64,000 nucleotides of DNA from contig JAVTVJ010001214.1 of assembly GCA_034509425.1 (NCBI GenBank), positions 1-64,000 on the forward strand. The letters run 5' to 3'. This DNA comes from Eopsaltria australis. Lineage: Eukaryota > Chordata > Aves > Passeriformes > Petroicidae. How positions within the stretch are numbered: position 1 is the stretch's first letter; every line of letters begins with the position of its first letter. The translations under genes and the position numbers were made by a program. Shown in pieces: positions 1-12,115 of the stretch. The notes beneath the pieces are model-generated. The model searched no databases. It was not told the DNA's origin and saw only the letters and a program-made list of their open reading frames with translations.

Positions 1-180
1 ACATGGAGAGCCCTGGCTGGGGACAAAATCCCTTTGCAGCCCTTCCACCCGTGGGTTTTGGGTGCAGAGCCCAGCACTGCTGCTCCTTCTCATCCCCAGG
101 GAATGGGAACCTCAATTCCTGATCCCAGAGCAGGAGCCAAAAGTGAAGCTCCTTCCTCTGAGGCTTCTGTTAAAATGACA

Positions 181-984
181 GTGGTTTTGGGATCCTCTCT
201 CTGTATTTCTGATCCAGAACCTCATTTTATTAAAATTTCGGGGTTTTAGGAATCCTCTCTGTATTTCTACTATAAAACCTGATTTTATTAAAATTTCAGT
301 GTTTTTGGGATCCTCTCTCTGTATTTCTGCTCCAGAACCTCATTTTATTAAAATTTCTGGGTTTTAGGAATCCTTTCTCTGTATTTCTGTTCCAGAAGCT
401 GATTTTATTAAAATTTCAGTGGTTTTGGGATTCCCTCTCTGTATTTGTGCTCCTGAACCTGATTTTATTAAAATTTTAGTGGTTTTGGGTCCTCTCTCTG
501 TATTTCTGTTCCAGAACCTGATTTTATTAAAATTTCAGTGCTTTTGGGATTCCCTCTCTGTATTTCTCCTATAGAACCTGATTTTATTAAAATGTCAGTG
601 TTTTTAGGATCCTCTCTGTATTTCTACTATAAAACCTGATTTTATTAAAATTTCAGTGCTTTTGGGATTCCCTCTCTGTATTTCTCCTATAGAACCTGAT
701 TTTATTAACATTTCAGTGTTTTGGGATCCTCTCTGTATTTCTACTATAAAACCTGATTTTATTAAAATTTCAGTGCTTTTGGGATCCTCTCTGTATTTCT
801 GCTCCCGAACCTGATTTTGTTAAAATTTCAGTGTTTTAGGAATCCTCTCTCTGTATTTCTACTATAAAACCTGATTTTATTAAAATTTCAGCAGTTTTGG
901 GATCCTCTCTCTGTATTTCTCCTATAGAACCTGATTTTATTAAAATTCCAGTGTTTTTGGGATCCTCTCTGTATTTCTGCTCCA
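181..984. repeat. AT-rich minisatellite, about 58-60 bp unit, about 14 copies
   Basis: Each unit contains TTTTATTAAAATTTCAGTG followed by a GGGATCCTCTCTGTATTTCT block. Units differ by point changes and small gaps. It lies in ASXL2 intron 2. Confidence 0.9.
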
Positions 985-1316
985 CGAGCCAGCCTGTACT
1001 GAGGAGAAACCCCAAACTGAGATATTTTTTCCAGCAGGGAGAGCCAAGCTCGGAGGCTCCTCACCAGCAGAGGGTTCCACCCCACAGCTTCTCCTTCCAA
1101 GAGTGAATCTCCTCCTGCACAGCAGGAAAACTCTGCAATTCCATCAGGGGAAACAGCAAAAGCTGCTCCAGCCAGGCTGGGCTGGGCTGGGAGAAGGGGA
1201 ATATTCTGAAATTTATGGATTTTACACCTTTGTAAGAGGGAGATGCACAGAGACACCTGAGGAGAGATTCTCCTCCACACAGGAATTGAATCCAACCCTC
1301 CCTGCCAGAGCTGACA

Positions 1317-1966
1317 GCCCAACCTCTCCAGAACAGCCCAACCTCTCCAGAACAGCCCAACCTCTCCAGAACAGCCCAACCTTCCTGAACAACCCAACCT
1401 CCCTGCAACAATCCAACCTTCCTGGACAACCCAACCTCTCTGCAACACCCAACCTTTAACCCAACCTTCCTGCAACAACCCAACCTCTCCAGAACAGCCC
1501 AACCTTCCTGAACAGCCCAACCTCTCTGCAACAACCCAACCTTCCTGAACAGCCCAACCTTCCTGCAACAACCCAACCTTCCTGAACAACCCAACCTCTC
1601 TGCAACAACCCAACCTCCCTGCAACAACCCAACCTTTAACCCAACCTTCCTGCAACAACCGAACCTTCCTGCAACAACCCAACCTTCCTGAACAACCCAA
1701 CCTTTAACCCAACCTTCCTGCAACAACCCAACCTCTCTGCAACAACCCAACCTTCCTGAACAACCCAACCTTTAACCCAACCTCCCTGCAACAACCCAAC
1801 CTCTCTGCAACAACCCAACCTCCCTGCAACAACCCAACCTTCCTGAACAACCCAACCTCCCTGCAACAACCCAACCTTTCTGAACAACCCAACCTCTCTG
1901 CAACAACCCAACCTTCCTGAACAACCCAACCTTTAACCCAACCTTCCTGCAACAACCCAACCCTTC
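1317..1966. repeat. Minisatellite, 18-19 bp unit (AACAACCCAACCTTCCTG type)
   Basis: About 34 imperfect copies; variants end CTCTCCAG, TTCCTG, CTCCCTG or TTTAACC. The array keeps several minus-strand frames open (Gly/Leu/Val/Trp/Cys-rich), which are not genes. Confidence 0.92.
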
Positions 1967-2079
1967 CGTAGCAATGCTCTCGTTGAATTATTAATTTTCA
2001 AACCAACATTTTGCCCTACATTTATTATTTATGGATTCCACCCATCCACCCCTGTGTTCTGAGTGGTTCAGAAACCTGG

Positions 2080-2244
2080 TCCCTGTCCCCAGTCCCTCTC
2101 CAGCTCTCCTGGAGCCCCTTCAGGCCCTGCAAGGGGCTCTGAGCTCTCCCTGGATCCTTCTCCTCTCCAGGTGAGCACCCCCAGCTCTCCCAGCCTGGCT
2201 CCAGCCCTGCAGCAGCTCCGGGGCCTCCTCTCCAGCAGCTCCTG
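2080..2244 (-). mobile_element. CR1 LINE fragment
   Basis: Antisense copy of an internal segment (CTCTCCAGCTCTCCTGGAGC), lacking the element's 3' end. Confidence 0.8.
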
Positions 2245-2581
2245 AGAAAGCCAAACCCCACTGAGAGCTGCCTGGAGCCCTCCCTGCTGCAGCCCCAGCC
2301 CCAAGGAACTCGGAGACAAACCCTGAACCATCCCACAACCAAAATGCTCCCACCAAATTTCCCCTTTGCTGTGAAAGAGCCACAGAACCCCAGCTGTGGG
2401 CAGGAAATCCTGCACAGGACAAGCCCCAGAGGGTGGCAGTGTTTTCATGGACATTTTACAAACATTCCAAGGAGCTCACTCAGGGGGGATCTGAGGCAGC
2501 CCAGGTTGGGGATTCCTTGGAAGGAACGTCTGGATATCCCTGTGACCAACATCCAACCCCTGGGACAAGATCTCAGGGGGT

Positions 2582-2832
2582 CCCAGGACACAGGGAATGG
2601 CTTCCCAGTGCCAGAGGGCAGGGATGGATGGGATACTGGGAAGGAATTGTTCCCTGGGAGGATGAGGAGAGGCTGGGATGGAATTCCCAGAGAAGCTGGG
2701 GCTGCCCCTGAATCCCTGGCAGTGCCCAAGGCCAGGCTGGAGCAGCCTGGCACAGTGGGAGGTGTCCCTGCCATGGCAGGGGTGGAATGGGATGAGCTTT
2801 GAGGTCCCTTCCCACCCAAACCAGTCTGGGAT
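2582..2832 (+). mobile_element. CR1 LINE 3' fragment
   Basis: Sense copy with GGCAGTGCCCAAGGCCAGGC and an end reading TTGAGGTCCCTTCCCACCC. Diverged. Confidence 0.85.
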
Positions 2833-2956
2833 CCTGGGATCCCAAGGTGTTTCTGCCTGGGATGGCTCTGGGCTGGGGCTCTGCTTCTCAGCAGACAAAT
2901 CCTGTGGGATGCAGATCCAAGGGATTAAAGGAAAAAACTGAGCTGTGGGGAGATCT

Positions 2957-3288
2957 TAGAGCCCCTTGCAGAGCCTAAAGGGGCTCCAGGAGAGCTGGAG
3001 AGGGACTGGGGACAAGGCCTGGAGGGACAGGAGCCAGGGAATGGCTTCCCAGTGCCAGAGGGCAGGGATGGATGGGAGATTGGGCAGGAATTGTTCCCTG
3101 GCACAGGGTGGGCAGGCCCTGGCACAGGGTGCCCAGAGAAGCTGGGGCTGCCCCTGGATCCCTGGCAGTGCCCAAGGCCAGGCTGGACACTGGGGCTGGG
3201 AGCAGCCTGGGACAGTGGGAGGTGTCCCTGCCATGGCAGGGGTGGCACTGGGTGGGATTTGAGGTCCCAGTCTGGGATTCTCTGATTC
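2957..3288 (+). mobile_element. CR1 LINE 3' fragment
   Basis: A second sense copy just after the previous one. It starts further 5' (GGGGCTCCAGGAGAGCTGG) and ends near TCTGGGATTCTCTGATTCCC. Confidence 0.88.
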
Positions 3289-3299
3289 CCTCTCTATTC

Positions 3300-4079
3300 C
3301 AAACACCCCCAGTGAAAAGGAAAATTTGGTTTCTGTGCCTTTTTTCCCCTCAAAAGGTGGTTCAAGAGTCTGCTTTGGTTTCTGTCAGGAATTCCATGGG
3401 TATTTGAAGTGCAGCAGCCAGAGCTCCCCGTGTGCTCCCAGTTCAGGGCTGCAGTCAGTGCTTGGATTACTCCCTGGTTTAACCATTATTAAAACCAGCC
3501 CCTGTGTTTGACCAGAGGCTCCCAGGATGGATAAAATCCAAGGAAAAAATGGAATATTATTGGCTATTGAGAGGAAAATCCAGCAGAGACACCTCCCAAA
3601 AAGCTCCTTTTGATCAGATCCCCTCACGCTGATTTTAACACACCAGGGGAACCCGAGGACAAATTAACATTTCTGATTTAAAAACTCAATCCCAGCAGAC
3701 AGCGCCCACCCCTCCCATCAATCCCACACATTCCAGGGCAGGAACATTCCCAGCAGAGCCCCCCTGTCCCACACACCTTCAAAGGGGGAATTTCAGCTTG
3801 GGGATGTCTGAGGAATCCAAAATCAGCTCCTCCAAGCCCTGGGCTCACCTTTACAATTGTCACCACCAAAATCAGGGTAAAAATGAAACCCTAAATACAG
3901 GTGAGGTCAGCCAGGATCCCCCTGGGTTCTGCACCGCTGCAAAACAACCTCATGAAAGCCCTGGTCGTGTCCAGAAATCCCCAAATTGTCCTGCACAGGG
4001 CAGAAATTCCCCAGTTCCTGAATTTTAACTGCAATTCCCTGCAATTCCAAGCCCTTCACAGCAATCCTGGAGCTTCCAA
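3300..4079. other. ASXL2 intron 2, no recognisable element
   Basis: Unique-looking sequence with no exon or named repeat that I can support. Short open frames are random. Confidence 0.6.
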
Positions 4080-5420
4080 GCCCTCTGAGCTCTCCCCCCA
4101 TGCCCTGGAGCTGCTTCCCAGGGATCATTCCAGGGATCATTCCAGGGAGAGGGACTGGCAAACAGGAAAATGATCCCAGCTGGGCTCTCCATTCCCTCTG
4201 CCCCATCCCCAGGCTCTGGGAAAGCCTCTTGTCCCTCCCAACCCTGTTCTCAGTCATTGAATCCCAGATTCCCAAAGCCTGATGATGTTTAACTCACCCT
4301 CCAAGGATCTGTGGGGAGTTCAAACCCACAGCAAACCCACCCAAAGTCAGAGCTGGCAGAGATTAGGGGTGAGGGGCTTGGTGGGAATCCTCTGCTCCCA
4401 AATAAACCTGAAGTTTGGTTTATTAAAAGCCTTTCTGAGCAGCTCCTGCCCAAGCTCATCATTCCAGGGATCATTCCAGGGAGAAGGACTGGCAAACAGG
4501 AAAATGATCCCAGCTGGGCTCTCCATTCCTCTGCCCCATCCCCAGGCTCTGGGAAAGCCTCTTGTCCCTCCCAAACCTGCTCTCAGTCACTGAATCCCAG
4601 ATTCCCAAAAGCTTGATGATGTTTAACTCATCACCTCCAAGGATCTGTGGGGAGTTCAAACCCACCCCAAAGTCAGAGCTGGCAGAGATTAGGGGTGAGG
4701 GGCTTTTGGGGAATCCTCTGCTCCCAAATAAACCTGAAATTTGGTTTGTTGAAAGCCTCCCCAGCAGCTCCTGTCCATGCTCATCATTCCAGGGATCATT
4801 CCAGGCTGCTCTGGCAAACAGGAAAATGATCCCAGCTGGGCTCCCCATTCCTCTGCCCCATCCCCAGGCTCTGGGAAAGCCTCTTGTCCCTCCCAAACCT
4901 GCTCTCAGTCACTGAATCCCAGATTCCCAAAAGCTTGATGATGTTTAACTCATCACCTCCAAGGATCTGTGGGGAGTTCAAACCCACCCCAAAGTCAGAG
5001 CTGGCAGAGATTAGGGGTGAGGGGCTTTTGGGGAATCCTCTGCTCCCAAATAAACCTGAAGTTTGGTTTGTTAAAAGCCTCCCCAAGCAGTTCAAGCTCA
5101 TCCCAGCAATCATCCCAGGGATCATTCCAGGCTGCTCTGGCAAACAGGAAAATGATCCCAGCTGGGCTCTCCATTCCCTCTGCACCATCCCCAGGCTCTG
5201 GGAAAGCCTCTTGTCCCTCCCAACCCTGTTCTCAGTCACTGAATCCAGGATTTCCCAAAGCCTGATGTGAAAGGTGATGTTTAACTCACCCTCCAAGGAT
5301 CTGTGGGGAGTTCAAACCCACCCCAAAGTCAGAGCTGGCAGAGATTAGGGGTGAGGGGCTTTGGGGGAATCCTCTGCTCCCAAATAAACCTGAAATCTGG
5401 TTTGTTCAAAGCCAATTGCA
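4080..5420. repeat. Tandem repeat of about 330 bp, about 4 copies
   Basis: The landmark GATGATGTTTAACTCA recurs at 4281, 4614 and 4937, with a degenerate copy near 5275. Each unit also carries GATCATTCCAGGGATCATT-like sequence, CAGAGATTAGGGGTGAGGGG and CCCAAATAAACCTGAA. Copies are highly similar, so the duplication looks recent. Confidence 0.9.
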
Positions 5421-6134
5421 CTGGGAATCCTCAGAGCCCTCACCCAGCTGAGGGTGGCACCAGAGCCTCCCCCAGAACTTCCAGTGGGAGGACTCAAACC
5501 CTGCAGAGCTCCACGTGCTCACCTGGCAGCTTTTAATCCTTCCCAGCAGGAATTTCACTTTAATAAAAGCTGGTTTTAGTTAAACCCAGCTTGTCACTGA
5601 CCAGAACCCCAACCCAGCCACAAATCCTGCCACTGACTGCAGTTTAACTGCTTCAATCAAATCCTTCAGCTTTTAACCTGAAGAAAGCTTGACTGCACCA
5701 AAATAAAGCTTTATTACATCAATGTAAGATTTAAAAGCGAAGATTCCTGCCCAGCCTCCCAGTGAGGATGAGCTGAAATTTGGCATTTCTCAAGGGGCAG
5801 AGCTGAGATTTGAGTTTGTTCCCACAAACACCTTTGGGATTGGAGATCCTGGTGCTCCAGGCAGCTCCTTTAGACAAAAACCACAACTCGCAGAGCTCAG
5901 CCCCAGCGCAGCTCCAAAGGGAGGAGGGTGACACGGGTGAAAGGCACAGCTGCATTTCTGCTCTGCTTTTTTTGGCTTTTTGGTCCCAAAAGCTGCCCTG
6001 ACAGGCACAGGTTGGATCTTCTGGGTCCCACCTGGGCTCCTGCCCGAGGCTCTGCCCCAAAACCACCCAATTTTGCTAAAAAAGTTCAGCAGTGTCAGTG
6101 CTGGGTGTTTGGTGCTCCTGTGCTCTGCCACCAG
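5421..6134. other. ASXL2 intron 2, no recognisable element
   Basis: Unique-looking intron sequence between two tandem arrays. Plus-strand AATAAA occurs near 5703, on the wrong strand for ASXL2. Confidence 0.6.
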
Positions 6135-7395
6135 CACTGCCCAGTGTCCCTCCAGCCCTGACCAGTGCCTCTCCAGGCTGACCAGTGAGCTCCAGTCTGA
6201 CCAGTGCCCCTCCAGCCTGACCAGTGAGCTCCAGTCTGACCAGTGAGCTCCAGGCTGACCAGTGCCCTTCCAGGCTGACCAGTGCCCCTCCAGCCTGACC
6301 AGTGCCCCTCCAGCCTGACCAGTGAGCTCCAGTCTGACCAGTGCCCTTCCAGGCTGACCAGTGCCCCTCCAGGCTGACCAGTGCCCCCACAGCACTGCCC
6401 AGTGCCCCTCCAGGCTGACCAGTGAGCTCCAGTCTGACCAGTGCCCCTCCAGGCTGACCAGTGAGCTCCAGGCTGACCAGTGCCCCCACAGCACTGACCA
6501 GTGCCCCTCCAGTCTGACCAGTGCCCCTCCAGGCTGACCAGTGCCCCTCCAGTCCTGACCAGTGAGCTCCAGTCTGACCAGTGAGCTCCAGGCTGACCAG
6601 TGCCCCCCTCCAGGCTGACCAGTGCCCCTCCAGGCTGACCAGTGAGCTCCAGGCTGACAGTGCCCCCAGGCTGACCAGTGAGCTCAGGCTGACTGCCCCA
6701 CAGCACTGACCAGTGCCCCTCCAGTCTGACCAGTGAGCTCCAGTCTGACCAGTGAGCTCCAGGCTGACCAGTGCCCCCCTGCACCAGTGCCCCTCCAACC
6801 CTGACCAGTGCCCCTCCAGTCTGACCAGTGCCCCTCCAGGCTGACCAGTGAGCTCCAGGCTGACCAGTGCCCCCACAGCACTGACCAGTGCCCCTCCAAC
6901 CCTGACCAGTGCCCCTCCAGTCTGACCAGTGCCCCCACAGCACTGACCAGTGCCCCCACAGCACTGACCAGTGCTCCTCCAGTCTGACCAGTTCCCCCAC
7001 AGCACTGACCAGTGCCCCTCCAGCCTGACCAGTGCCCCTCCAGCCTGACCAGTGAGCTCCAGTCTGACCAGTGCCCCTTCAGTCTGACCAGTGAGCTCCA
7101 GTCTGACCAGTGAGCTCCAGGCTGACCAGTGCCCCTTCAGTCTGACCAGTTCCCCCCAGCACTGACCAGTGCCCCTCCAGCCTGACCAGTGCCCCTCCAG
7201 CCCTGACCAGTGCCCCTCCAGCCTGACCAGTGCCCCTCCAGCCTGACCAGTGAGCTCCAGTCTGACCAGTGCCCCTTCAGTCTGACCAGTTCCCCCCAGC
7301 ACTGACCAGTGCCCCTCCAGCCTGACCAGTGCACCCCCAGCACTGACCAGTGCCCCTCCAGTCTGACCAGTGCCCCTCCAGCCCTGACCAGTCCC
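6135..7395. repeat. Minisatellite, 19-20 bp unit (CTGACCAGTGCCCCTCCAG type)
   Basis: About 60 copies in ASXL2 intron 2. Two main variants alternate irregularly: one ending CCCCTCCAG and a shorter one ending AGCTCCAG. A 408-codon minus-strand open frame across it is an artefact. Confidence 0.95.
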
Positions 7396-7842
7396 CTCTG
7401 GGGTCAGGAATGTCCCTAAGGAGTAATCCCCTCCGTCCAGGTAACACGAAGGAGAACAGCACCAGGAATCAAACTTTCTAGATAAGAATCTTTAACTGAG
7501 GCTGCTTTGTTACTCCCTGGGTGACTCTAAGCTTTGACTTAGGTCAAACTGATAATTCCCTTGTTTTTTAAAGAAGAAATTAAAAATTGATCTGTTTTAT
7601 TCAGTCCCTGGAGCCCCTGAGCAGGTCTGGGTTACCCCATAAAGGAGCTGCACACCTGGGAATTGGGGATGACCCTAACCCAGCTCAATGGGGACTTGGG
7701 AGCTGTTTGTAAAGGGGATCCAGACCCCAAACCCACAACATTTCAGCCCCAAAATCCCCCAGGAGCCGGGGGTTAACAGCACTGGGATCCACCAGGCTGG
7801 AAGCAGAGCATCAGTGGGATCTTCCCTGGTTTACCCCACTCA

Positions 7843-8067
<225 letters not shown>

Positions 8068-8312
8068 TCAGGGAGCAGAGAGGTTTGAGAGGTTGCTTAA
8101 AGGATTTCTCTCACTGCAATTCCCCATTTTCTTTCCAGTGTGCTGCCCTCAGCCAGCTCTCCCTGGAGAGTGAAATGCTCCACAGCCATGGGGTGGAACT
8201 CCACCTGGAACACGGCAGGAACTGGGATACACTCCCAAAACCCCAAATCCTTGAGCTCAAACAGCTGCTGAGCAGCGTGGCTGGAAGTGTTAGAGCTGAA
8301 GGAAATGGGGTT

Positions 8313-9050
8313 TGACACTGCTGGGGCTGTGTGAAATCCTCTGCACAGAAAATCCCAAACTCTGCCCCATGGAAATGGGTTCTGTGCTCACATTCCCAGC
8401 CTTTCCCTAGGATCCCTCTGCCCCTTTCCAAGGTCTGGCACTGCTGGAGCTGTGTGAAACCCTCTGCACACAGAAAACCCCAAACTCTGCCCCATGGAAA
8501 TGGGTTCTGTGCTCACATTCCCAGCCTTTCCCTAGGATCCCTCTGCCCCTTTCCAAGGTGTGACACTGGTAGAGCTGTGTGAAACCCTCTGCACACAGAA
8601 AATCCCAAACTCTGCCCCATGGAAATGGGTTCTGTGCTCACATTCCCAGCCCCTCCCTGGGATCCCTGTGCCCCTTCCCAAGGTCTGGCACTGCTGGGGC
8701 TGTGTGAAACCCTCTGCACACAAAATCCCAAACTCTGCCCCATGGAAATGGGTTCTGTGCTCACATTCCCAGCCCTGCCCAGATCCCTGTGCCCCTTTCC
8801 AAGGTGTGACACTGGTGGAGCTGTGTGAAACCCTCTGCACACACAAAATCCCAAACTCTGCCCCATGGAAATGGGTTCTGTGCTCACAGTCCCAGCCCTG
8901 CCCAGATCCCTGTGCCCCTTTCCAAGGTGTGACACTGGTGGAGCTGTGTGAAACTCTGCACACACAAAATCCCAAACTCTGCTCCATGGAAATGGGTTCT
9001 GTGCTCACGTTCCCAGCCCCTCCCCGGGATCCCTGTGCCCCTTCCCAAGG
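8313..9050. repeat. Tandem repeat of about 124 bp, 6 copies
   Basis: CCCCATGGAAATGGGTTCTG recurs about every 121-125 bases. It lies in ASXL2 intron 1, starting about 390 bp upstream (in transcript sense) of exon 2. Open frames on both strands follow the repeat. Confidence 0.93.
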
Positions 9051-9370
9051 CAGAGGTGCAGCTGCAGCAGGGCCAGCAGCTCTGCAGGCTGCAGCAGGCA
9101 GATGCCACTCACCGCACGTCACTGGGATATTTCAGGCCCTATTTCTGCTGGGCAGGGGGATGGGCAGGAAATGCCTCGTTTCCGTCTTAATCATCAGCTT
9201 TTGACCCGAGCCCAGCACATCAAAGCCTAGGCCTGGCTTAGGCTCAGCCCAGAACCACCCAGGGTGCTCAGCACAAAGCCCACAGTGACTCTGCAGGAGG
9301 AGAGGAGCAGCTCCCATTCCTGTGATGAGCAGAACCCACAGCCCCTCCTGGACCCTGCCCCTCACTCCCC

Positions 9371-9605
9371 CCAGCAACTCCAGTTTATCCCAGTCCAGGC
9401 TTTGCAAGGCCCTCATTCCCCCCAGAAACTCCAGCTTATCCCAGTCCAGGCTTTGCAAGGCCCTCATTCCCCTCAGGAACTCCAGTTTATCCCAATCCAG
9501 GCTTTGCAAGGCCCTCATTCCCTCCAGGAACTCCAGTTTATCCCAATCCAGGCTTTGCAAGGCCCTCATTCCCTCCAGGAACTCCAGTTTATCCCAGCCC
9601 AGCTC
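9371..9605. repeat. Tandem repeat, 51 bp unit, about 4.5 copies
   Basis: GAACTCCAGTTTATCCCA recurs at 51-base intervals, joined by CAGGCTTTGCAAGGCCCTC. Because 51 is a multiple of three, open frames run through it on both strands. Confidence 0.9.
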
Positions 9606-9757
9606 TCCTGGAAGGGGCTTTGCAGGGCCCCTGCTGAGCTGCAGCATCTCCCTGCTCCCAGAACAAATCCCCACATTCCCATCTCCAGCTCGGGAAGCTC
9701 CAGGTGACAGCCCCATCCCGGAAATTCTCTTGTTAAGTGATGTTAAGGCCTGACTTT

Positions 9758-9905
9758 CACAGAATCATGGAATGGTTTGGGTGGGAAGGGACCCTAAAGC
9801 CCATGCAGTGCCACCCCCACTGTCCCAGGCTGCTCCCAGCCCCAGTGTCCAGCCTGGCCTTGGGCACTGCCAGGGATCCAGGGGCAGCCCCAGCTTCTCT
9901 GGAAG
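9758..9905 (-). mobile_element. CR1 LINE 3' fragment
   Basis: Antisense; begins with the 3' end signature AGAATCATGGAATGGTTTGG. Confidence 0.88.
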
Positions 9906-10737
9906 ATCTAAGTGGGATTTGTTTGCACTGCTGCAGCTCCAGGGGCTCATCCCAGCTCACTTCCAGCTCTGCTGTAGCTTCAGACACCCCAGCAGAAGGA
10001 TCCAGAATGGAGGTGTTTGCAGAGTGATCTCAGCCAGGCCAGGGCAGGTTTTGGTTCCCATCACCCCTAACTTGTGTTCCCTCACACAGCCCTGCCCAGG
10101 AGACAGCTCACTCTGCACCACCTGCTCTGAGCTGGATCCCAAAGCCCATCCTGGGAGCCCAGGGAAGGCCAGAAATTCAGGAGACCCCCATTTCCATCTG
10201 TGGTTTCAACCTTTTCACTGCTGGTGGCAAAATCAGGAGAGAAGTGAAGCAATGCTGAGTCCATTCCCAGGGAACTCGGGGCATTGGCCATTTCTCCCAC
10301 ACCAAACCCTAACTGGGCATTTCCCTGAGTTATCCCCTGATAACTCTCAGGGGATTATCATCCTGATGGGTTCCATGTGGCCCAGAGTGGAGCAGCAGCA
10401 CCACAATTCATTAATTTGTCACCAGGCAGCCCCAGAGTGTGAGTGGAGGCTGGGTTTCACCAGGGAACCTCAGCAGAGGGGAGAAAACCTTCTCTGGTTC
10501 TCTCCCTGCCTGCCCCAGGTGCTTTCCTGCCCCTCTCCCAGGTAACCCTCCCCGTGTCCCCCTGCCCCAGGGCTCTGTCCTGAGCCTGAGCCCAGCAGGA
10601 TGAGCCTGGACAGCTCTGGCCTCCTGCCACCCCTGCCTGGCTCCCTGCAAATCCAGCTGGGCTGCTCTGGGAAGGGCACTGGGGAAACTCAACCAGCTCT
10701 GCCAGGTGTCTCTGCTCTCCAGGGGATTCCTGGAAAC

Positions 10738-11225
10738 ACTGAATTATTCACGTTGGAAAAGCCCTGGGAGATCATAAAGTCTGACCCTTCCCCCAGCACT
10801 GCCAGGGCCACCACTGCCCCATGTCCCCAAGTGCCACATCCACAGGGCTTTAAATCCTTCCAGGGATGGAGACCCCAGCACTGCCCTGGGCAGCTGTGCC
10901 AGGGATGGACAGCCCTTTCCAGGAAGGAATTGTTCCCAAAATCCAACCTGAGCCTGCCCTGGCCCAGCCTGAGGCCATTGCCCCTTGTCCTGTCCCTGTT
11001 CCCTGGGAGCAGAGCCCGACCCCCCTGGCTGTCCCCTCCTGTCAGGGACTTGTGCAGAGCCACAAGGTGCCCCCAGAGCCTCCTGTTCTCCAGGCTGAGC
11101 CCCTTTCCCAGCTCCCTCAGCCTCTCCTGCTGCTCCAGCCCCTTCCCAGCTCTGTTCCCTTCCCTGGCTGCTCCAGCCCCTCCAGGTCTCTCCTGTCAGG
11201 AGGGGTTCAGAACTGGACACAGGAT
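10738..11225 (-). mobile_element. CR1 LINE fragment, about 490 bp
   Basis: Antisense copy of a second subfamily; 3' end near TTGGAAAAGCCCTGGGAGAT, extending through AGGCCATTGCCCCTTGTCCT and CTGGCTGTCCCCTCCTGTCA. Confidence 0.9.
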
Positions 11226-11799
11226 GTGTTTCCAAATCCCCAAAGCACACAAGCTCAGAGGCCAAGGCACACACCCAGCATTAGGCTGGACTCTGATCCT
11301 GGAGGTCTTTTCCCCCCTCACTGGGTCTGTGGCTGACCCAGCTGCTGCCCCACGTGTGTCACTGTGGCTCTGCTAAGTCGGGATCAAAGCTCCTTGTGCC
11401 GAGCCAGCCCAGCCCTGGGGACAGCCAGGAGAGGAGCAGAGCAGGTCCCCAGCCCCACCTCCTGCTCTTTAGGAGCCGTGTTCAATATCAGCCCTCAGCC
11501 TCCTCCGATAAACAAAGCAGCTCACACCTGCAGCTGCTGCCAGACCAGCTGATCCAGAGGAACCAGGAATGGGGATTAAAGAGACTCCCAACAAAACAGA
11601 TACACCTTTAAAGAATAGATACACCGTAAGTACCTTCTCCCCTCTCCTCTGCCCTTTTAATCCCATAGCAGATCTTTCACCTGAGTCACTTTTAGTCCCT
11701 GTGTGTAAATAAATAAAATCCTACTGTGCCACAGGACAGAGTCTGAGAGGCAACTCAGCTGTGACCAACTGAGCCAAGCTCACTGTCAACAAAAACATT

Positions 11800-11975
11800 A
11801 ATCCCAGGATTGTTTGGGTGGGAAGGGACCTCAGAGCTCATCCAGTGCCACCCCTGCCATGACAGGGACACCTCCCACTGTCCCAGGCTGTTCCAAGCCC
11901 CAGTGTCCAGCCTGGCCTTGGGCACTGCCAGGGATCCAGGGGCAGCCCCAGCTGCTCTGGGCACCCTGTGCCAGT
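11800..11975 (-). mobile_element. CR1 LINE 3' fragment
   Basis: Antisense; GTTTGGGTGGGAAGGGACCT at the 3' end, broken off after the CTCTGGGCACCCTGTGCCAG block. Confidence 0.87.
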
Positions 11976-12044
11976 GGAGTTCTCCCTACAAAAGTCATCT
12001 CTTTGACAGCACACAACACTTTGCATCCTGAGGACTGTCCTGGT

Positions 12045-12115
12045 CTGAGAGTCCCAGAACGGTCTGAGTTGAAAGGGACCTTAGAGATCATCTCATCCCA
12101 ACCCCTGCTGTCCCC
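12045..12115 (-). mobile_element. Short CR1-like 3' fragment
   Basis: Only about 70 bp, with TTGAAAGGGACCTTAGAGAT; an older copy. Confidence 0.6.

Noticed and set aside
888..1960. Several minus-strand open frames (Gly/Leu/Trp/Val/Cys-rich)
   Set aside because: They follow the 18-19 bp array, all three frames are open, and there is no recognisable domain.
6076..7302. A 408-codon minus-strand open frame with GHWSGLEGHW-like repeats
   Set aside because: It is a direct product of the 20-bp minisatellite; several frames are open at once.
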